This document shows positions 29,644 to 40,954 of a stretch of DNA of 64,000 nucleotides, one piece after another. Location: NCBI RefSeq assembly GCF_016008875.1, contig NZ_JADTQG010000002.1, positions 292,872 through 356,871 on the forward strand, read 5' to 3'. The position numbers and the translations under genes were made by a program. The notes under the pieces were generated by a model, which had not been told where the DNA came from, made no database searches, and saw only the letters and a list, made by a program, of their open reading frames with translations. Source of the DNA: Ectopseudomonas mendocina. GTDB taxonomy: Bacteria; Pseudomonadota; Gammaproteobacteria; Pseudomonadales; Pseudomonadaceae. Numbering within the stretch: position 1 is the first letter of the stretch; each line of letters opens with the position of its first letter.

Positions 29644-30645
29644 TCAGGCAGTGGCCTTATCGTCTTTCTTCAGACTTGCCGGCGGCCAGTTGTCGAGGCG
29701 CATACCGAGGGACAGACCGCGAGAAGCCAGAACATCCTTGATTTCGGTCAGGGATTTCTTGCCCAGGTTCGGGGTTTTGAGCAGCTCTACTTCGGTGCGC
29801 TGAATCAGGTCACCGATGTAGTAGATGTTCTCTGCCTTGAGGCAGTTGGCCGAACGTACGGTCAGCTCCAGGTCATCGACAGGACGCAGCAGGATCGGAT
29901 CGATCTCGTCTTCCTGCTCGACCACAACAGGCTCGCTGTCACCTTTGAGATCCACGAACGCGGCCAGCTGCTGTTGCAGGATGGTCGCGGCACGGCGGAT
30001 AGCCTCTTCAGGATCCAGGGTACCGTTGGTTTCCAGGTCGATAACCAGTTTGTCCAGGTTGGTGCGCTGCTCGACACGGGCGTTTTCCACCACGTAAGCA
30101 ACCCGACGCACAGGGCTGAACGAAGCATCCAGCTGCAAGCGACCAATGCTGCGGCTTTCATCTTCGTCGCTCTGACGAGCGTCGGCCGGCTCATAGCCGC
30201 GACCACGAGCTACGGTGAGCTTCATGTTCAGCGAGCCATTGGCGGCCAGGTTGGCGATGACGTGGTCGCCATTGACGATTTCGACATCGTGATCCAGCTG
30301 AATATCGGCAGCGGTAACTACGCCCGGGCCCTTCTTAGCCAGAGTCAGGGTCACTTCGTCACGGCCGTGCAGCTTGATAGCCAGACCTTTCAGGTTGAGC
30401 AGGATCTCGATGACATCTTCCTGCACACCTTCGATCGCGGAGTACTCGTGGAGTACGCCGTCGATCTCGGCCTCGACTACTGCACAGCCAGGCATGGAGG
30501 ACAACAGGATGCGACGCAGCGCGTTGCCCAGGGTATGGCCGAAACCACGCTCGAGAGGCTCGAGGGTGATCTTGGCGCGGGTCGAACTGACCTCCTGCAC
30601 ATCGATGTGACGGGGGGTCAGGAACTCATTTACCGAAATCTGCAT
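29644..30645 (-). CDS. rpoA: RNA polymerase alpha subunit
   Basis: 333 residues. N-terminal assembly domain ([42 protein letters not shown]) and C-terminal DNA/activator-binding domain ([47 protein letters not shown]). Its place in the alpha operon couples polymerase and ribosome synthesis. Both rpoB and rpoC are also in this window. Confidence 0.99.
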   Translation of the reverse strand: MQISVNEFLTPRHIDVQEVSSTRAKITLEPLERGFGHTLGNALRRILLSSMPGCAVVEAEIDGVLHEYSAIEGVQEDVIEILLNLKGLAIKLHGRDEVTLTLAKKGPGVVTAADIQLDHDVEIVNGDHVIANLAANGSLNMKLTVARGRGYEPADARQSDEDESRSIGRLQLDASFSPVRRVAYVVENARVEQRTNLDKLVIDLETNGTLDPEEAIRRAATILQQQLAAFVDLKGDSEPVVVEQEDEIDPILLRPVDDLELTVRSANCLKAENIYYIGDLIQRTEVELLKTPNLGKKSLTEIKDVLASRGLSLGMRLDNWPPASLKKDDKATA

Positions 30646-30667
30646 GGATGCACCTATTTTCTAGCCC

Positions 30668-31288
30668 TTACTTGGAGTAGAGCTCGACAATCAGGCTCTC
30701 GTTGATGTCAGCGGACAGATCGCTACGAGCCGGTACGTTCTTGAACACACCAGACTTCTTCTCGGCGTCTACTTCTACCCACTCAACACGGCCGCGCTGG
30801 GCGCAGAGCTCGAGAGCCTGAGCGATGCGCAGCTGGTTCTTCGATTTCTCGCGAACAGCAACGACGTCGCCAGCTTTAACCTGGTAGGACGGTACGTTTA
30901 CGGTCTGACCGTTGACGCTGATTGCTTTGTGCGAAACCAGCTGACGGGATTCGGCGCGGGTAGCACCATAGCCCATACGGTAAACCACGTTATCCAGACG
31001 ACACTCCAGCAGTTGCAGCAGGTTTTCGCCGGTGGCGCCCTTCTGGCTAGCAGCTTGCTTGTAGTAACCGCTGAACTGACGCTCCAGAACGCCGTAGATA
31101 CGACGGACTTTCTGCTTTTCACGCAGCTGGGTGCCGTAGTCGGACTGACGACCGCGGCGCTGACCGTGAATACCGGGAGCTGCTTCGATGTTGCACTTAG
31201 ATTCAAGCGCGCGAACACCGCTCTTCAGGAAGAGATCGGTGCCTTCACGGCGAGACAGTTTGCACTTGGGACCAATGTAACGAGCCAT
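30668..31288 (-). CDS. rpsD: 30S ribosomal protein S4
   Basis: 206 residues: [20 protein letters not shown] and an S4 RNA-binding domain ([40 protein letters not shown]). S4 nucleates 30S assembly and in E. coli represses the alpha operon by binding its leader RNA. The rpsM leader here (32.08-32.2 kb) contains a hairpin but I cannot confirm an S4 site. Confidence 0.99.
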   Translation of the reverse strand: MARYIGPKCKLSRREGTDLFLKSGVRALESKCNIEAAPGIHGQRRGRQSDYGTQLREKQKVRRIYGVLERQFSGYYKQAASQKGATGENLLQLLECRLDNVVYRMGYGATRAESRQLVSHKAISVNGQTVNVPSYQVKAGDVVAVREKSKNQLRIAQALELCAQRGRVEWVEVDAEKKSGVFKNVPARSDLSADINESLIVELYSK

Positions 31289-31305
31289 TTCTCACTGTCT
31301 CCTGT

Positions 31306-31695
31306 TTACACGCGACGCTTCTTCGGCGGACGGCACCCGTTGTGCGGGATAGGCGTCACGTCGGTGATGCTGGCGATTTTGTAGCCGCAGGCGTTCAGAG
31401 CACGCACAGCGGATTCGCGACCTGGACCCGGGCCCTTGACGTTGACGTCGAGGTTCTTCAGGCCATATTCCAGAGCAGCCTGACCAGCGCGCTCGGCGGC
31501 GATCTGGGCGGCGAACGGAGTGGACTTACGCGAGCCGCGGAAACCCGAACCACCGGAGGTAGCCCAGGACAGGGCGTTACCCTGACGATCGGTAATGGTC
31601 ACGATGGTGTTGTTGAAAGACGCGTGGATGTGGGCGATGCCATCAACCACCGTCTTTTTGACTTTCTTACGAGTACGAGCAGCAGGTTTTGCCAT
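31306..31695 (-). CDS. rpsK: 30S ribosomal protein S11
   Basis: 129 residues with basic start [19 protein letters not shown], then [23 protein letters not shown] and the terminal [20 protein letters not shown], all standard for S11 on the 30S platform. 30 bases downstream of rpsM and 17 upstream of rpsD in the alpha operon. Confidence 0.99.
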   Translation of the reverse strand: MAKPAARTRKKVKKTVVDGIAHIHASFNNTIVTITDRQGNALSWATSGGSGFRGSRKSTPFAAQIAAERAGQAALEYGLKNLDVNVKGPGPGRESAVRALNACGYKIASITDVTPIPHNGCRPPKKRRV

Positions 31696-31725
31696 GACTA
31701 AATTCCTGTCGATTCGCGAATGCGA

Positions 31726-32082
31726 TTACTTGCGGATCGGCTTACGCGGGCCCTTACGGGTGCGAGCGTTGGTCTTGGTGCGCTGACCGCGAACCGGCAG
31801 ACCTTTACGATGACGCAGGCCGCGGTAGCAACCCAGATCCATCAAGCGCTTGATCTTCATATTCACTTCACGACGCAGGTCGCCTTCGGTATTCACCTTG
31901 GCTACTTCGCCACGCAGCTGTTCGATCTGCTCGTCAGTCAGATCCTTGATTTTCGCAGCCGGGTTTACACCGGTAGCGGCACAGATTTTCTGTGCAGTGG
32001 TGCGACCAACACCAAAGATGTAGGTCAGCGAGATAACAGTGTGCTTGTTATCCGGAATGTTAACGCCTGCAATACGGGCCAT
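31726..32082 (-). CDS. rpsM: 30S ribosomal protein S13
   Basis: 118 residues, [21 protein letters not shown] at the start and [20 protein letters not shown] at the basic tail that reaches the P-site. It is the first gene of the alpha operon. S13 bridges the small and large subunits. A hairpin precedes it in the gap to rpmJ. Confidence 0.99.
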   Translation of the reverse strand: MARIAGVNIPDNKHTVISLTYIFGVGRTTAQKICAATGVNPAAKIKDLTDEQIEQLRGEVAKVNTEGDLRREVNMKIKRLMDLGCYRGLRHRKGLPVRGQRTKTNARTRKGPRKPIRK

Positions 32083-32154
32083 TCAGTGGAACTCCAATTG
32101 ACAGCTACCTACGCCCCGGAAGCCAAGAAATAGGGCGCGAGATATTAACGCTGT

Positions 32155-32194
32155 AAAAACAAATAATCAACCCGGCAGCGCACTAGCTGCCGGG
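32155..32194 (-). terminator. terminator-like hairpin between rpmJ and rpsM
   Basis: CCCGGCAGC-GCACTA-GCTGCCGGG is a 9-bp perfect stem followed on the minus strand by TTGATTATTTGTTTTT. It may partly terminate the spc operon before the alpha operon; the 133 bases between rpmJ and rpsM could also hold a promoter, but I see no clear one. Confidence 0.7.
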
Positions 32195-32215
32195 CTTATC
32201 ACGCGTGGTTCACAC

Positions 32216-32332
32216 TCAGCCTTGGCGCTGCTTGTGACGCGGCTCTGCGCTGCAGATCACCCGCACGACACCTTCGCGACGGATAATTTTGCAGTTACGG
32301 CACAGCTTTTTCACCGATGCACGAACTTTCAT
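32216..32332 (-). CDS. rpmJ: 50S ribosomal protein L36
   Basis: A 38-residue gene: [20 protein letters not shown], then [19 protein letters not shown]11, C14, C27 and H32 form the zinc site of the C+ type of L36. It lies 28 bases after secY at the end of the spc operon. Pseudomonas also tend to carry a zinc-free paralogue elsewhere; it is not in this window. Confidence 0.97.
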
Positions 32333-32360
32333 TACCAACTCCTCGAACCTTACGGGTGGA

Positions 32361-33689
32361 TCAGCGGAGCATGCCGCCGCCATAACCCTTCAGGTTGGCT
32401 TTCTTCATCAGGGAATCGTACTGGTGAGACACGAGGTGCGATTGCACTTGGGACATGAAGTCCATTACAACCACGACCACGATCAGCAACGAGGTCCCGC
32501 CAAGGTAGAACGGAACGTTGGCCGCAACCACCAGGAACTGGGGCAGCAGGCACACGGCCGTCATGTACAGAGCACCGAACATGGTCAAGCGGGTCAGAAC
32601 GCCATCGATATAGCGCGCAGACTGCTCGCCCGGACGGATGCCCGGAATAAAGGCACCGGACTTCTTCAGGTTTTCCGCTACGTCTTTCGGGTTGAACATC
32701 AGCGCTGTATAGAAGAAGCAGAAGAAAATGATCCCTGCACTAAACAGCAGAATGTTCAACGGCTGACCAGGAGCGATAGCCTGCGAAATGTCCTGCAGCC
32801 AGCCCAAACCCTCGGACTGACCGAACCAGGCACCCAGCGAGGCCGGGAACAGCAGAAGGCTGCTGGCGAAAATGGCCGGGATTACGCCCGCCATGTTCAC
32901 CTTCAACGGCAGGTGGCTGGTCTGCGCAGCGAAGACCTTGCGGCCCTGCTGACGCTTGGCGTAGTGCACCGCAATGCGACGCTGACCACGCTCGATGAAC
33001 ACCACGAAACCGATGATCGCTACTGCCAGCAGGCCGATGGCGATCAGAGCGAAGATATTGATATCGCCCTGACGAGCAGACTCGAAAGACTGCCCGATCG
33101 CCGACGGCAGACCGGCCACGATGCCTGCAAAAATCAGCATCGAGATACCGTTGCCGACACCGCGCTCGGTGATCTGCTCGCCCAGCCACATCATGAACAT
33201 CGCGCCCGCCACAAAAGTGGTGATCGCCACGAAATGGAAGCCGAAATCGACCGAGAACGCCACGCCCTGACTCGCCAGACCCACGGACATGCCGATGGCC
33301 TGAACGAACGCCAGGACGAGAGTGCCGTAGCGGGTGTACTGGCTGATCTTGCGACGGCCAGCTTCACCTTCCTTCTTCAACTGCTCCAGCTGCGGGCTGA
33401 CGGCGGTCATCAGCTGCATGATGATCGATGCCGAGATGTACGGCATGATCCCCAGTGCAAAGATGCTCATCCGCTCCAGCGCGCCGCCGGAAAACATGTT
33501 GAACAAGCTAAGAATGGTCCCCTCATTCTGCCGGAACAGATCCGCCAGTCGGTCTGGGTTGATGCCAGGAACCGGGATGTGCGCACCTATCCGGTAGACG
33601 ATGATCGCCAGGAACAGGAAGCGCAGACGAGCCCAGAGTTCGGACAACCCGCCACCTGCCAGCGCTGAGAGAGCACCTTGCTTAGCCAT
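32361..33689 (-). CDS. secY: preprotein translocase subunit SecY
   Basis: 442 residues with ten membrane helices; the first follows [19 protein letters not shown], the plug region has [15 protein letters not shown], and the cytoplasmic loop is [20 protein letters not shown]. It forms the protein-conducting channel with SecE (encoded at 59.05 kb in this window) and SecG. It starts immediately after rplO, separated by no bases, as usual in the spc operon. Confidence 0.99.
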
Positions 33690-34121
33690 TTAGTCCTCGA
33701 ACTTACCGCCAGCTGCTTCGATAGCCGCACGCGCACCCTTGGTGGCGGCGATACCTTTCAGGGTGACCGCACGGGTAACCTCACCGGACAGCATGACTTT
33801 TACGCGCTGTACGTGTTGGCCAACCAGATTGGCATCCTTCAGAGCCTGCAGAGTTACAACGCCCTCTACCTTGTTCAGCTCGGAGGTACGCACTTCAGCG
33901 CGATCCATAGCCTTCAGGGAGACGAAGCCGAACTTCGGCAGACGGCGGTGCAGCGGCTGCTGCCCCCCCTCGAAGCCCGGAGCGATGGAACCACCGGAGC
34001 GGGAGGTCTGACCTTTGTGACCACGGCCACCAGTCTTACCCAGACCGCTACCGATACCACGGCCCGGACGGTGCTTTTCGCGACGGGCACCCGGCGCGGA
34101 ACGCAGATCGTTCAGTTGCAT
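33690..34121 (-). CDS. rplO: 50S ribosomal protein L15
   Basis: 143 residues from [40 protein letters not shown] is the Gly-rich basic arm that reaches into 23S rRNA. A longer frame upstream overlaps rpmD and is not real. It lies two bases after rpmD. Confidence 0.99.
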   Translation of the reverse strand: MQLNDLRSAPGARREKHRPGRGIGSGLGKTGGRGHKGQTSRSGGSIAPGFEGGQQPLHRRLPKFGFVSLKAMDRAEVRTSELNKVEGVVTLQALKDANLVGQHVQRVKVMLSGEVTRAVTLKGIAATKGARAAIEAAGGKFED

Positions 34122-34123
34122 GA

Positions 34124-34303
34124 TTAACCCTCCACCTTCAGCAGGTAGTAAGCCTTGTTGATCATGCCGCGGTTTTCCGGAGTATCCAGAACCTCTACGG
34201 TGTGACCGATGCGACGCAGGCCCAGGCCCTTGACGCAAGCTTTGTGATTGGCCAGACGGCCATTGGTGCTCTTGATCAGAGTCACTTTGACGGTATTAGC
34301 CAT
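34124..34303 (-). CDS. rpmD: 50S ribosomal protein L30
   Basis: 59 residues: [40 protein letters not shown], the short L30 fold. It lies two bases after rpsE in the spc operon. A longer in-frame reading into rpsE was rejected because the start [10 protein letters not shown] is conserved. Confidence 0.98.
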   Translation of the reverse strand: MANTVKVTLIKSTNGRLANHKACVKGLGLRRIGHTVEVLDTPENRGMINKAYYLLKVEG

Positions 34304-34305
34304 GG

Positions 34306-34806
34306 TTAGAGAATCTCCTCGACGCTCTTGCCACGCTTGGCTGCAACGGATTCTGGAGACTGCATGGTCTTCAGACCCTTGAAGGTGGCATGAACCACGT
34401 TCACCGGGTTGGTCGAGCCGTAGCACTTGGCCAGAACGTTCTGCACACCAGCCACTTCCAGCACGGCACGCATGGCGCCGCCGGCGATGATACCGGTACC
34501 TTCGGAAGCCGGCTGCATGTACACCTTGGAGGCGCCATGAGCGGACTTGACCGGGTACTGCAGAGTGGTGCCGTTCAGATCCACCTGGATCATGTTGCGA
34601 CGAGCAGCTTCCATCGCCTTCTGGATGGCAGCCGGCACTTCACGGGACTTGCCACGGCCGAAACCGACGCGACCCTTGCCATCACCCACCACGGTCAGCG
34701 CGGTGAAGGTGAAGATACGGCCACCCTTTACGGTCTTGGCAACGCGGTTAACCTGAACCAGCTTCTCGATGTAGCCTTCGTCGCGCTTTTGGTCGTTATT
34801 TGCCAT
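34306..34806 (-). CDS. rpsE: 30S ribosomal protein S5
   Basis: 166 residues; double-stranded RNA-binding part ([21 protein letters not shown]) with the loop [20 protein letters not shown] where spectinomycin-resistance changes map, and [23 protein letters not shown]. Sequence appears wild-type there. It belongs to the decoding-centre side of the 30S subunit. Confidence 0.99.
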   Translation of the reverse strand: MANNDQKRDEGYIEKLVQVNRVAKTVKGGRIFTFTALTVVGDGKGRVGFGRGKSREVPAAIQKAMEAARRNMIQVDLNGTTLQYPVKSAHGASKVYMQPASEGTGIIAGGAMRAVLEVAGVQNVLAKCYGSTNPVNVVHATFKGLKTMQSPESVAAKRGKSVEEIL

Positions 34807-34809
34807 AAC

Positions 34810-35160
34810 TTAGAACTCCAGCCCGCCTTCACGAGCAGCATCAGCCAGCGCCTTGACGCGGCCGTGGTACTTGAAGCCAGAACGGTCGAATGCCACCTGG
34901 GTCACACCAGCGGCTTTCGCACGCTCGGCAACCAGCGCACCAACTTTCTTGGCCGCGTCGACGTTGCCGGTGGCGCCATCACGCAGTGCTTTGTCCAAGG
35001 TAGAGGCGCTGGCCAGAACCTTGCTGCCGTCGGCCGAGATGACCTGGGCATAGATGTGCTGCGAAGAGCGATAGACGCACAGACGCACGGCTTCGAGCTC
35101 GTGCATTTTCAGGCGTGCTTTGCGAGCGCGACGCAGACGAGTAACTTTTTTGTCGGTCAT
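34810..35160 (-). CDS. rplR: 50S ribosomal protein L18
   Basis: 116 residues; basic [20 protein letters not shown] start and [16 protein letters not shown], the 5S rRNA-binding fold, ending [20 protein letters not shown]. With L5 and L25 it carries 5S rRNA. Eleven bases after rplF. Confidence 0.99.
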   Translation of the reverse strand: MTDKKVTRLRRARKARLKMHELEAVRLCVYRSSQHIYAQVISADGSKVLASASTLDKALRDGATGNVDAAKKVGALVAERAKAAGVTQVAFDRSGFKYHGRVKALADAAREGGLEF

Positions 35161-35171
35161 TTTTCAGCCCC

Positions 35172-35705
35172 TTACTTCTTCTTGGCTTCTTTACGACGGA
35201 CAACTTCATCCGCGTAACGAACGCCTTTGCCCTTGTAGGGCTCAGGACGACGGAAGTCACGGATTTCCGCAGCCACCTGACCCACCAGTTGCTTGTCGAT
35301 ACCCTTGATCAGGATCTCGGTCTGGTTCGGGGTTTCAGCCACGACGCCTTCCGGCAGTTCGTAGTCGATCGGGTGGGAGAAGCCCAGTGCGAGGTTCAGC
35401 ACCTGACCTTTGGCCTGAGCTTTGTAGCCCACGCCGACCAGTTGCAGCTTACGCTCGAAGCCTTGGCTGACACCGATGACCATGTTGTTGACCAGGGCAC
35501 GAGTGGTGCCGGCCATGGCGCGATTTTGCTGATCGCCATTGCGAGCGGCGAAACGCAGCTCGGAGCCTTCCTGGATCACTTCCACGGACGAGTGAACGTT
35601 CAGTTCCAGAGCGCCTTTGGCACCCTTCACCGAAAGCTGCTGACCGGCGAGTTTGACCTCAACACCGGCAGGCAGCACGACGGGGTTCTTAGCAACGCGA
35701 GACAT
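35172..35705 (-). CDS. rplF: 50S ribosomal protein L6
   Basis: 177 residues, duplicated L6 fold: [20 protein letters not shown] first, ELQLVG-type [12 protein letters not shown] and the C-terminal [20 protein letters not shown]. It binds near the sarcin-ricin loop. Spc operon, 12 bases after rpsH. Confidence 0.99.
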   Translation of the reverse strand: MSRVAKNPVVLPAGVEVKLAGQQLSVKGAKGALELNVHSSVEVIQEGSELRFAARNGDQQNRAMAGTTRALVNNMVIGVSQGFERKLQLVGVGYKAQAKGQVLNLALGFSHPIDYELPEGVVAETPNQTEILIKGIDKQLVGQVAAEIRDFRRPEPYKGKGVRYADEVVRRKEAKKK

Positions 35706-35717
35706 GCTTATCCCCCC

Positions 35718-36110
35718 TTAGAACACGGTGCAGAGCACTTCGCCGCCGACACCGGCAGCGCGCGCAGCGCGATCCGTCATCACACCTTTGTTGGTGGAGA
35801 CGATGGAAACACCGAGACCGCCGCGTACCTTCGGCAGGTCATCGACGGATTTGTATTGACGAAGGCCAGGACGGCTCACGCGCTTGACTTCCTCGATGAC
35901 CGGACGGCCTTCGAAGTACTTCAGCTCGATGGACAGTTGTGGCTTGGCTTCGCCATTGACTTCATAACCCGCAATGTAACCTTCGTCTTTGAGAACTTTG
36001 GCTACAGCCACCTTCAGAGTGGAAGAAGGCATGCTTACGACGGACTTTTCAGCCATCTGGGCATTACGGATACGAGTTAGCATGTCCGCTAACGGGTCCT
36101 GCATACTCAT
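35718..36110 (-). CDS. rpsH: 30S ribosomal protein S8
   Basis: 130 residues: [20 protein letters not shown] and the RNA-binding tail [21 protein letters not shown]8 is the autoregulator of the spc operon in E. coli. Here, unusually, 185 bases with three hairpins separate it from rpsN upstream. Confidence 0.99.
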   Translation of the reverse strand: MSMQDPLADMLTRIRNAQMAEKSVVSMPSSTLKVAVAKVLKDEGYIAGYEVNGEAKPQLSIELKYFEGRPVIEEVKRVSRPGLRQYKSVDDLPKVRGGLGVSIVSTNKGVMTDRAARAAGVGGEVLCTVF

Positions 36111-36137
36111 GGGCTAGACGCTCCTGATACAAAAAGA

Positions 36138-36285
36138 ACAGCCCGAGGGCTGTGGGATCATCCAAAAGCTCGGCATGGAAATACCAGGCTCAGGAGAGCC
36201 GGACATTCTAGAGACCGATCAAAAATGAAGCAAGCCCCAAAAGGGGCTTGTTCATATAAAGACAAAGCCGGCACTAGGCCGGCTT
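36138..36285 (-). promoter_or_regulatory. three hairpins in the rpsN-rpsH gap
   Basis: Read along the minus strand: AAGCCGGC/GCCGGCTT (36265-36285) followed by TTGTCTTTATA; CAAGCCCC-TTTT-GGGGCTTG (36231-36250) followed by CTTCATTTTTG; and ACAGCCC/GGGCTGT (36138-36153). The first two look like weak intrinsic terminators inside the ribosomal superoperon. Confidence 0.65.
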
Positions 36286-36295
36286 CGCTTTTACC

Positions 36296-36601
36296 TTACC
36301 AGCTGGCTTTCACCAGGCCCGGCACGTCACCACGCATGGCGGCTTCGCGCAGCTTGTTACGCGACAGACCGAACTTGCGGTAAACGCCGTGCGGACGGCC
36401 GGTGATGCGGCAGCGGTTACGCAGGCGCGAGGCGCTGGCGTCACGCGGCTGCTTCTGCAGTGCGACCTGGGCTTCCCAACGCGCTTCCGGACTGGTGTTC
36501 GGATTAGCGATGGTAGCTTTCAGCTCGGCACGCTTCTTGGCGTACTTGGCAACCGTTTGCTGACGCTTCAGCTCGCGGTTCTTCATGCTTGTCTTGGCCA
36601 T
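36296..36601 (-). CDS. rpsN: 30S ribosomal protein S14 (zinc-free form)
   Basis: 101 residues: [20 protein letters not shown] and [20 protein letters not shown]. It is the longer C-minus type without the CxxC pairs that hold zinc in the short form, as usual for Gammaproteobacteria. It assembles late in the 30S head. 15 bases after rplE. Confidence 0.99.
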   Translation of the reverse strand: MAKTSMKNRELKRQQTVAKYAKKRAELKATIANPNTSPEARWEAQVALQKQPRDASASRLRNRCRITGRPHGVYRKFGLSRNKLREAAMRGDVPGLVKASW

Positions 36602-36616
36602 TGTCCAGGACTCCGA

Positions 36617-37156
36617 TCAGTTGCGGAACGGGAAGTTGAAAGCACGCAGCAGAGCGCGGCCTTCATCATCGTTACGGGCAGTGGTAGTCAGGGTGATATC
36701 CAGACCACGCAGCGCATCGATTTTGTCGTAATCGATTTCCGGGAAGATGATCTGCTCTTTCACGCCCATGCTGTAGTTGCCACGGCCGTCGAAGGACTTG
36801 GCATTCAGGCCGCGGAAGTCACGCACGCGCGGCAGGGAGATGGACAGCAGACGATCCAGGAACTCGTACATACGCTCGCGACGCAGAGTGACCTTGACGC
36901 CAATCGGCCAGCCTTCACGAACCTTGAAACCTGCGATCGACTTGCGGGCATGAGTCACAACGACTTTCTGACCGGTGATCTTCTCGAGGTCGGCAACGGC
37001 GTTCTCGATGACCTTCTTGTCACCGATCGCTTCGCCCAGGCCCATGTTCAGGGTGATCTTGGTGATGCGCGGAACTTCCATCACGTTGGCCAGCTTCAGT
37101 TCTTCCTTCAGCTTGGGCGCGATTTCCTTCCGGTAAATCTCTTTCAGTCGTGCCAT
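36617..37156 (-). CDS. rplE: 50S ribosomal protein L5
   Basis: 179 residues: [56 protein letters not shown] and the 5S-rRNA contact region [20 protein letters not shown]. It follows rplX by 19 bases. Confidence 0.99.
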   Translation of the reverse strand: MARLKEIYRKEIAPKLKEELKLANVMEVPRITKITLNMGLGEAIGDKKVIENAVADLEKITGQKVVVTHARKSIAGFKVREGWPIGVKVTLRRERMYEFLDRLLSISLPRVRDFRGLNAKSFDGRGNYSMGVKEQIIFPEIDYDKIDALRGLDITLTTTARNDDEGRALLRAFNFPFRN

Positions 37157-37175
37157 GGTATTTACCTACGGATTC

Positions 37176-37490
37176 TCAAGCGCCAACCGGCTTCTGGGTG
37201 GACTTGAAGACACGAATTTTCTTGCCGTCTTCGACTTTGAAACCAACGCGGTCAGCCTTGTTGGTTTCGCTGTTGAAGATGGCAACGTTGGAAGCGTGCA
37301 GTGGCGCTTCTTTCTCGACGATACCGCCTTGAACGCCCGACATCGGGTTCGGCTTGGTATGACGCTTCACCAGGTTGATGCCACCGACGACCAGACGGTC
37401 GTCAGCGAGAACCTTGAGCACCTTACCGCGCTTACCTTTGTCTTTGCCGGCGATCACGATGATCTCGTCGTCACGACGAATCTTTTGCAT
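37176..37490 (-). CDS. rplX: 50S ribosomal protein L24
   Basis: 104 residues with the KOW motif [20 protein letters not shown] followed by [20 protein letters not shown]. It is an early 50S assembly initiator near the tunnel exit. 11 bases after rplN. Confidence 0.99.
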   Translation of the reverse strand: MQKIRRDDEIIVIAGKDKGKRGKVLKVLADDRLVVGGINLVKRHTKPNPMSGVQGGIVEKEAPLHASNVAIFNSETNKADRVGFKVEDGKKIRVFKSTQKPVGA

Positions 37491-37501
37491 GTCGGATCTC
37501 C

Positions 37502-37870
37502 TTAAAGCACTTCAGGGGCGAGCGAGACGATCTTCATGAACTTCTCGGAACGCAGTTCACGGGTCACTGGCCCGAAGATACGGGTACCGATCGGCTCTTG
37601 CTTGTTGTTCAGCAGAACAGCAGCGTTGCCGTCGAAGCGGATGATCGAACCGTCGGCACGGCGAACGCCGTGACGGGTACGAACGACCACTGCGGTCATG
37701 ACCTGACCTTTCTTCACTTTGCCGCGCGGAATTGCTTCCTTGACGGTGACCTTGATGATGTCGCCGATGCCGGCGTAGCGACGATGCGAGCCGCCCAGCA
37801 CCTTGATGCACATAACACGACGTGCACCGCTGTTGTCAGCCACATCGAGCATGGATTGAGTCTGAATCAT
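37502..37870 (-). CDS. rplN: 50S ribosomal protein L14
   Basis: 122 residues: [20 protein letters not shown], then [20 protein letters not shown] and [20 protein letters not shown], the L14 signature. It makes subunit-bridge contacts. Conventional first gene of the spc operon; 23 bases separate it from rpsQ. Confidence 0.99.
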   Translation of the reverse strand: MIQTQSMLDVADNSGARRVMCIKVLGGSHRRYAGIGDIIKVTVKEAIPRGKVKKGQVMTAVVVRTRHGVRRADGSIIRFDGNAAVLLNNKQEPIGTRIFGPVTRELRSEKFMKIVSLAPEVL

Positions 37871-37893
37871 AAAATTTCTCCGACCCTTAGCCC

Positions 37894-38160
37894 TTAGACT
37901 TCGACGGCGCGTTCAACGACTTCAACCAGAGCCCAGGACTTGGTCTTGGACTGCGGACGGGTTTCGCGAATGGAAACCTTGTCGCCGATCTTGCACTGAT
38001 TGGTTTCGTCGTGAGCGTGCAGCTTGGTCGAACGCTTGACGTATTTACCGTAGATCGGGTGCTTGACGCGACGCTCGATCAGAACGGTGATGGTCTTGTC
38101 CATCTTGTCGCTGACAACACGGCCGGTCAGCGTACGGACTGCTTTTTCAACTTCGGCCAT
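37894..38160 (-). CDS. rpsQ: 30S ribosomal protein S17
   Basis: 88 residues: [42 protein letters not shown] fold. ATG at 38160 is the conserved start; two codons further up (M I) are not needed. It lies two bases after rpmC. Confidence 0.98.
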   Translation of the reverse strand: MAEVEKAVRTLTGRVVSDKMDKTITVLIERRVKHPIYGKYVKRSTKLHAHDETNQCKIGDKVSIRETRPQSKTKSWALVEVVERAVEV

Positions 38161-38162
38161 GA

Positions 38163-38354
38163 TCACTTACCTGCCTGCTGGCTGAGGACAGTCTTGACGC
38201 GAGCGATGTCGCGCTTCACTTGCGAGAGCAGGTGAGACTGCCCCAGCTGGCCAGTCGCCTTCTGCATACGCAGATTGAACTGGTCGCGCAGCAGCTCGAG
38301 CAGTTGCTCGTTCAGCTGTTGTGCGCTTTTTTCACGAAGTTCGGTCGCTTTCAT
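38163..38354 (-). CDS. rpmC: 50S ribosomal protein L29
   Basis: 63 residues: [20 protein letters not shown] and [15 protein letters not shown] end, a two-helix protein at the tunnel exit. Its ATG at 38354 shares a base with the rplP stop codon; a Met just upstream is less conserved. Confidence 0.98.
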   Translation of the reverse strand: MKATELREKSAQQLNEQLLELLRDQFNLRMQKATGQLGQSHLLSQVKRDIARVKTVLSQQAGK

Positions 38355-38767
38355 CACATCACCGTCCGCTTAACAAAGGTGGTGGCGAGCGGCAGCTTTG
38401 CAGCAGCCAGGGCGAATGCCTCGCGCGCCAGCTCTTCGGATACGCCTTCGATCTCGTACAGGACCTTGCCTGGCTGGATCTGGGCTACCCAGTATTCAAC
38501 GCCACCCTTACCTTTACCCATACGCACTTCGAGAGGCTTCTTGGTAACCGGCTTGTCCGGGAAGACGCGGATCCAGATCTTGCCGCCACGCTTAACGTGA
38601 CGGGTCAGAGCACGACGAGCGGACTCGATCTGACGAGCGGTGAGACGACCGCGGGCGACAGACTTCAGCGCGAACTCGCCGAAGCTGACCTTGCTACCGC
38701 GCTGAGCCAGACCACGGTTGTGGCCGGTCATCTGCTTGCGGAACTTCGTACGCTTTGGTTGCAACAT
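38354..38767 (-). CDS. rplP: 50S ribosomal protein L16
   Basis: 137 residues: [60 protein letters not shown]. It organises the A-site tRNA elbow region of 23S rRNA. 12 bases after rpsC. Confidence 0.99.
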   Translation of the reverse strand: MLQPKRTKFRKQMTGHNRGLAQRGSKVSFGEFALKSVARGRLTARQIESARRALTRHVKRGGKIWIRVFPDKPVTKKPLEVRMGKGKGGVEYWVAQIQPGKVLYEIEGVSEELAREAFALAAAKLPLATTFVKRTVM

Positions 38768-38779
38768 GATGCGTACTCC

Positions 38780-39466
38780 TTATTTCTTAGCAGCTTTACG
38801 AGGAGCGGGCGCTTGCGGCTTCAGCTCTTCAGTGCGGCCACCAATGACCTCACCCTTGAAGATCCAAACCTTGACGCCGATCACACCGTAAGTGGTGTGC
38901 GCTTCGTAGGTGGCGTAATCGATATCGGCACGCAGGGTGTGCAGGGGCACACGACCTTCGCGATACCACTCGGTACGGGCAATTTCAGCGCCGCCAAGAC
39001 GACCGCTCACCTGGATCTTGATGCCTTTGGCACCAATGCGCATGGCGTTCTGTACAGCGCGCTTCATGGCGCGACGGAACATAACGCGACGCTCCAGCTG
39101 CTGAGCTACGCTCTGCGCAACCAGCATACCGTCGAGCTCCGGCTTGCGGATCTCTTCGATGTTGATGTGCACCGGCACACCCATTTGCTTGGTCAGGTCC
39201 TGACGCAGCTTCTCAACATCTTCACCTTTCTTGCCGATCACGATGCCGGGACGAGCGGTGTGGATGGTGATGCGTGCGGTTTGAGCCGGACGAGCAATGT
39301 CGATACGGCTAACGGACGCGCTTTTTAGTTTGTCTTGCAGGTATGCACGAACCTTCAGGTCGGCGTTCAGGTAGTCGGCGTAATTGCGACCATCTGCGTA
39401 CCAGACCGAGGTGTGATCCTTGACGATTCCCAGGCGGATGCCAACGGGATGTACTTTCTGACCCAT
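38780..39466 (-). CDS. rpsC: 30S ribosomal protein S3
   Basis: 228 residues from [20 protein letters not shown], with the KH domain motif [20 protein letters not shown]. The C-terminal tail [13 protein letters not shown] is basic. A longer frame (to 39550) overlaps rplV and was rejected. It lines the mRNA entry tunnel. Confidence 0.99.
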   Translation of the reverse strand: MGQKVHPVGIRLGIVKDHTSVWYADGRNYADYLNADLKVRAYLQDKLKSASVSRIDIARPAQTARITIHTARPGIVIGKKGEDVEKLRQDLTKQMGVPVHINIEEIRKPELDGMLVAQSVAQQLERRVMFRRAMKRAVQNAMRIGAKGIKIQVSGRLGGAEIARTEWYREGRVPLHTLRADIDYATYEAHTTYGVIGVKVWIFKGEVIGGRTEELKPQAPAPRKAAKK

Positions 39467-39479
39467 CTGATCGACTCCG

Positions 39480-39812
39480 TTACTTGTCCGCAACCTTGAC
39501 AGTGATATGGCAAGACCGCTTGACGATGCGATCAGCACGGCCTTTGGCACGCGGCATGATGCGCTTAAGCGAACGCCCTTCGTTGACGAAAACGGTGCTG
39601 ACCTTCAGGTCATCAACGTCTGCGCCTTCGTTGTGCTCGGCGTTGGCAACGGCCGACTCCAGCACTTTCTTCATGATCTCGGCGGCTTTCTTGCTGCTGA
39701 AAGCCAGCAGGTTGAGCGCTTCGCCCACCTTCTTCCCGCGGATCTGGTCGGCGACCAGGCGAGCTTTCTGGGCGGAGATGCGAGCGCCCGACAACTTAGC
39801 GGCTACTTCCAT
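39480..39812 (-). CDS. rplV: 50S ribosomal protein L22
   Basis: 110 residues: [20 protein letters not shown], then [20 protein letters not shown] and the tunnel-constriction loop near [20 protein letters not shown]. Macrolide-resistance positions look wild-type. The start two codons inside the longest frame is the conserved one. Confidence 0.98.
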
Positions 39813-39823
39813 TTCCAAACCCC

Positions 39824-40099
39824 TTAACGCTTGCCTTTCTTGTCGGCAACGTGACCACGATAGGTACGAGTGCCGGCAAATTCGCCCAGTTTGTGGCCGA
39901 CCATGTCTTCGTTCACGAGGACCGGGACATGTTGACGACCGTTATGCACAGCGATGGTCAGACCGACCATCTGCGGCAGGATCATGGAGCGACGCGACCA
40001 GGTTTTAACCGGCTTGCGATCGTTCTTTTCCACCGCCGCTTCGACCTTCTTCAGTAGGTGAAGATCGATAAAAGGACCTTTTTTCAGAGAACGTGGCAC
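39824..40099 (-). CDS. rpsS: 30S ribosomal protein S19
   Basis: 91 residues: [61 protein letters not shown]19 works with S13 in the 30S head. 16 bases after rplB. Confidence 0.99.
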
Positions 40100-40115
40100 T
40101 GTCGTATCCCTCTAT

Positions 40116-40940
40116 TTACTTGCGACGACGGACGATCATGTTGTCGGTGCGCTTGTTAGCACGGGTCTTCGCGCCCTTGGTCGGGAAGCCCCATGGCGAC
40201 ACCGGATGACGACCACCGGAGGTACGACCTTCACCACCACCGTGCGGGTGATCAACCGGGTTCATGGCAACACCACGAACGGTCGGACGAACGCCACGCC
40301 AGCGCTTGGCACCAGCCTTACCCAGCGAACGCAGGCTGTGCTCGGAGTTCGAGACTTCGCCCAGGGTCGCACGGCACTCAGCCAGGACTTTGCGCATTTC
40401 GCCGGAGCGCAGACGCAGAGTCACATAAGCACCTTCACGCGCGATCAGCTGAGCGGAAGCACCAGCGGAACGAGCGATCTGCGCGCCTTTACCCGGCTTC
40501 AGCTCGATACCATGAACGGTCGAACCCACCGGAATGTTGCGCAGCTGCAGGCTGTTACCAGCCTTGATCGGTGCCATGATGCCGGCTACCAGTTGATCGC
40601 CAGCTACAACGCCTTTTGGGGCGATGATGTAGCGACGCTCACCGTCGGCGTACTTCAGCAGAGCGATGTGAGCAGTACGGTTCGGATCGTATTCCACGCG
40701 CTCAACGATGGCCGGAATGCCATCCTTGTCGTTGCGACGGAAGTCGACCAGACGGTAATGCTGCTTGTGGCCACCACCGATATGACGGGTGGTGATACGG
40801 CCGTTGTTGTTACGACCACCGGACTTCGACTTCTTCTCGAGCAGCGGAGCGTACGGAGCGCCTTTGTGCAGCCCCTGATTGACCACCTTGACCACAAAAC
40901 GGCGGCCAGCGGAAGTCGGTTTGCATTTAACGATTGCCAT
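40116..40940 (-). CDS. rplB: 50S ribosomal protein L2
   Basis: 274 residues: [40 protein letters not shown], and [20 protein letters not shown], the highly conserved peptidyl-transferase-proximal loop with its key His. 14 bases after rplW. Confidence 0.99.
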   Translation of the reverse strand: MAIVKCKPTSAGRRFVVKVVNQGLHKGAPYAPLLEKKSKSGGRNNNGRITTRHIGGGHKQHYRLVDFRRNDKDGIPAIVERVEYDPNRTAHIALLKYADGERRYIIAPKGVVAGDQLVAGIMAPIKAGNSLQLRNIPVGSTVHGIELKPGKGAQIARSAGASAQLIAREGAYVTLRLRSGEMRKVLAECRATLGEVSNSEHSLRSLGKAGAKRWRGVRPTVRGVAMNPVDHPHGGGEGRTSGGRHPVSPWGFPTKGAKTRANKRTDNMIVRRRK

Positions 40941-40954
40941 GATGCACCCCTTCC

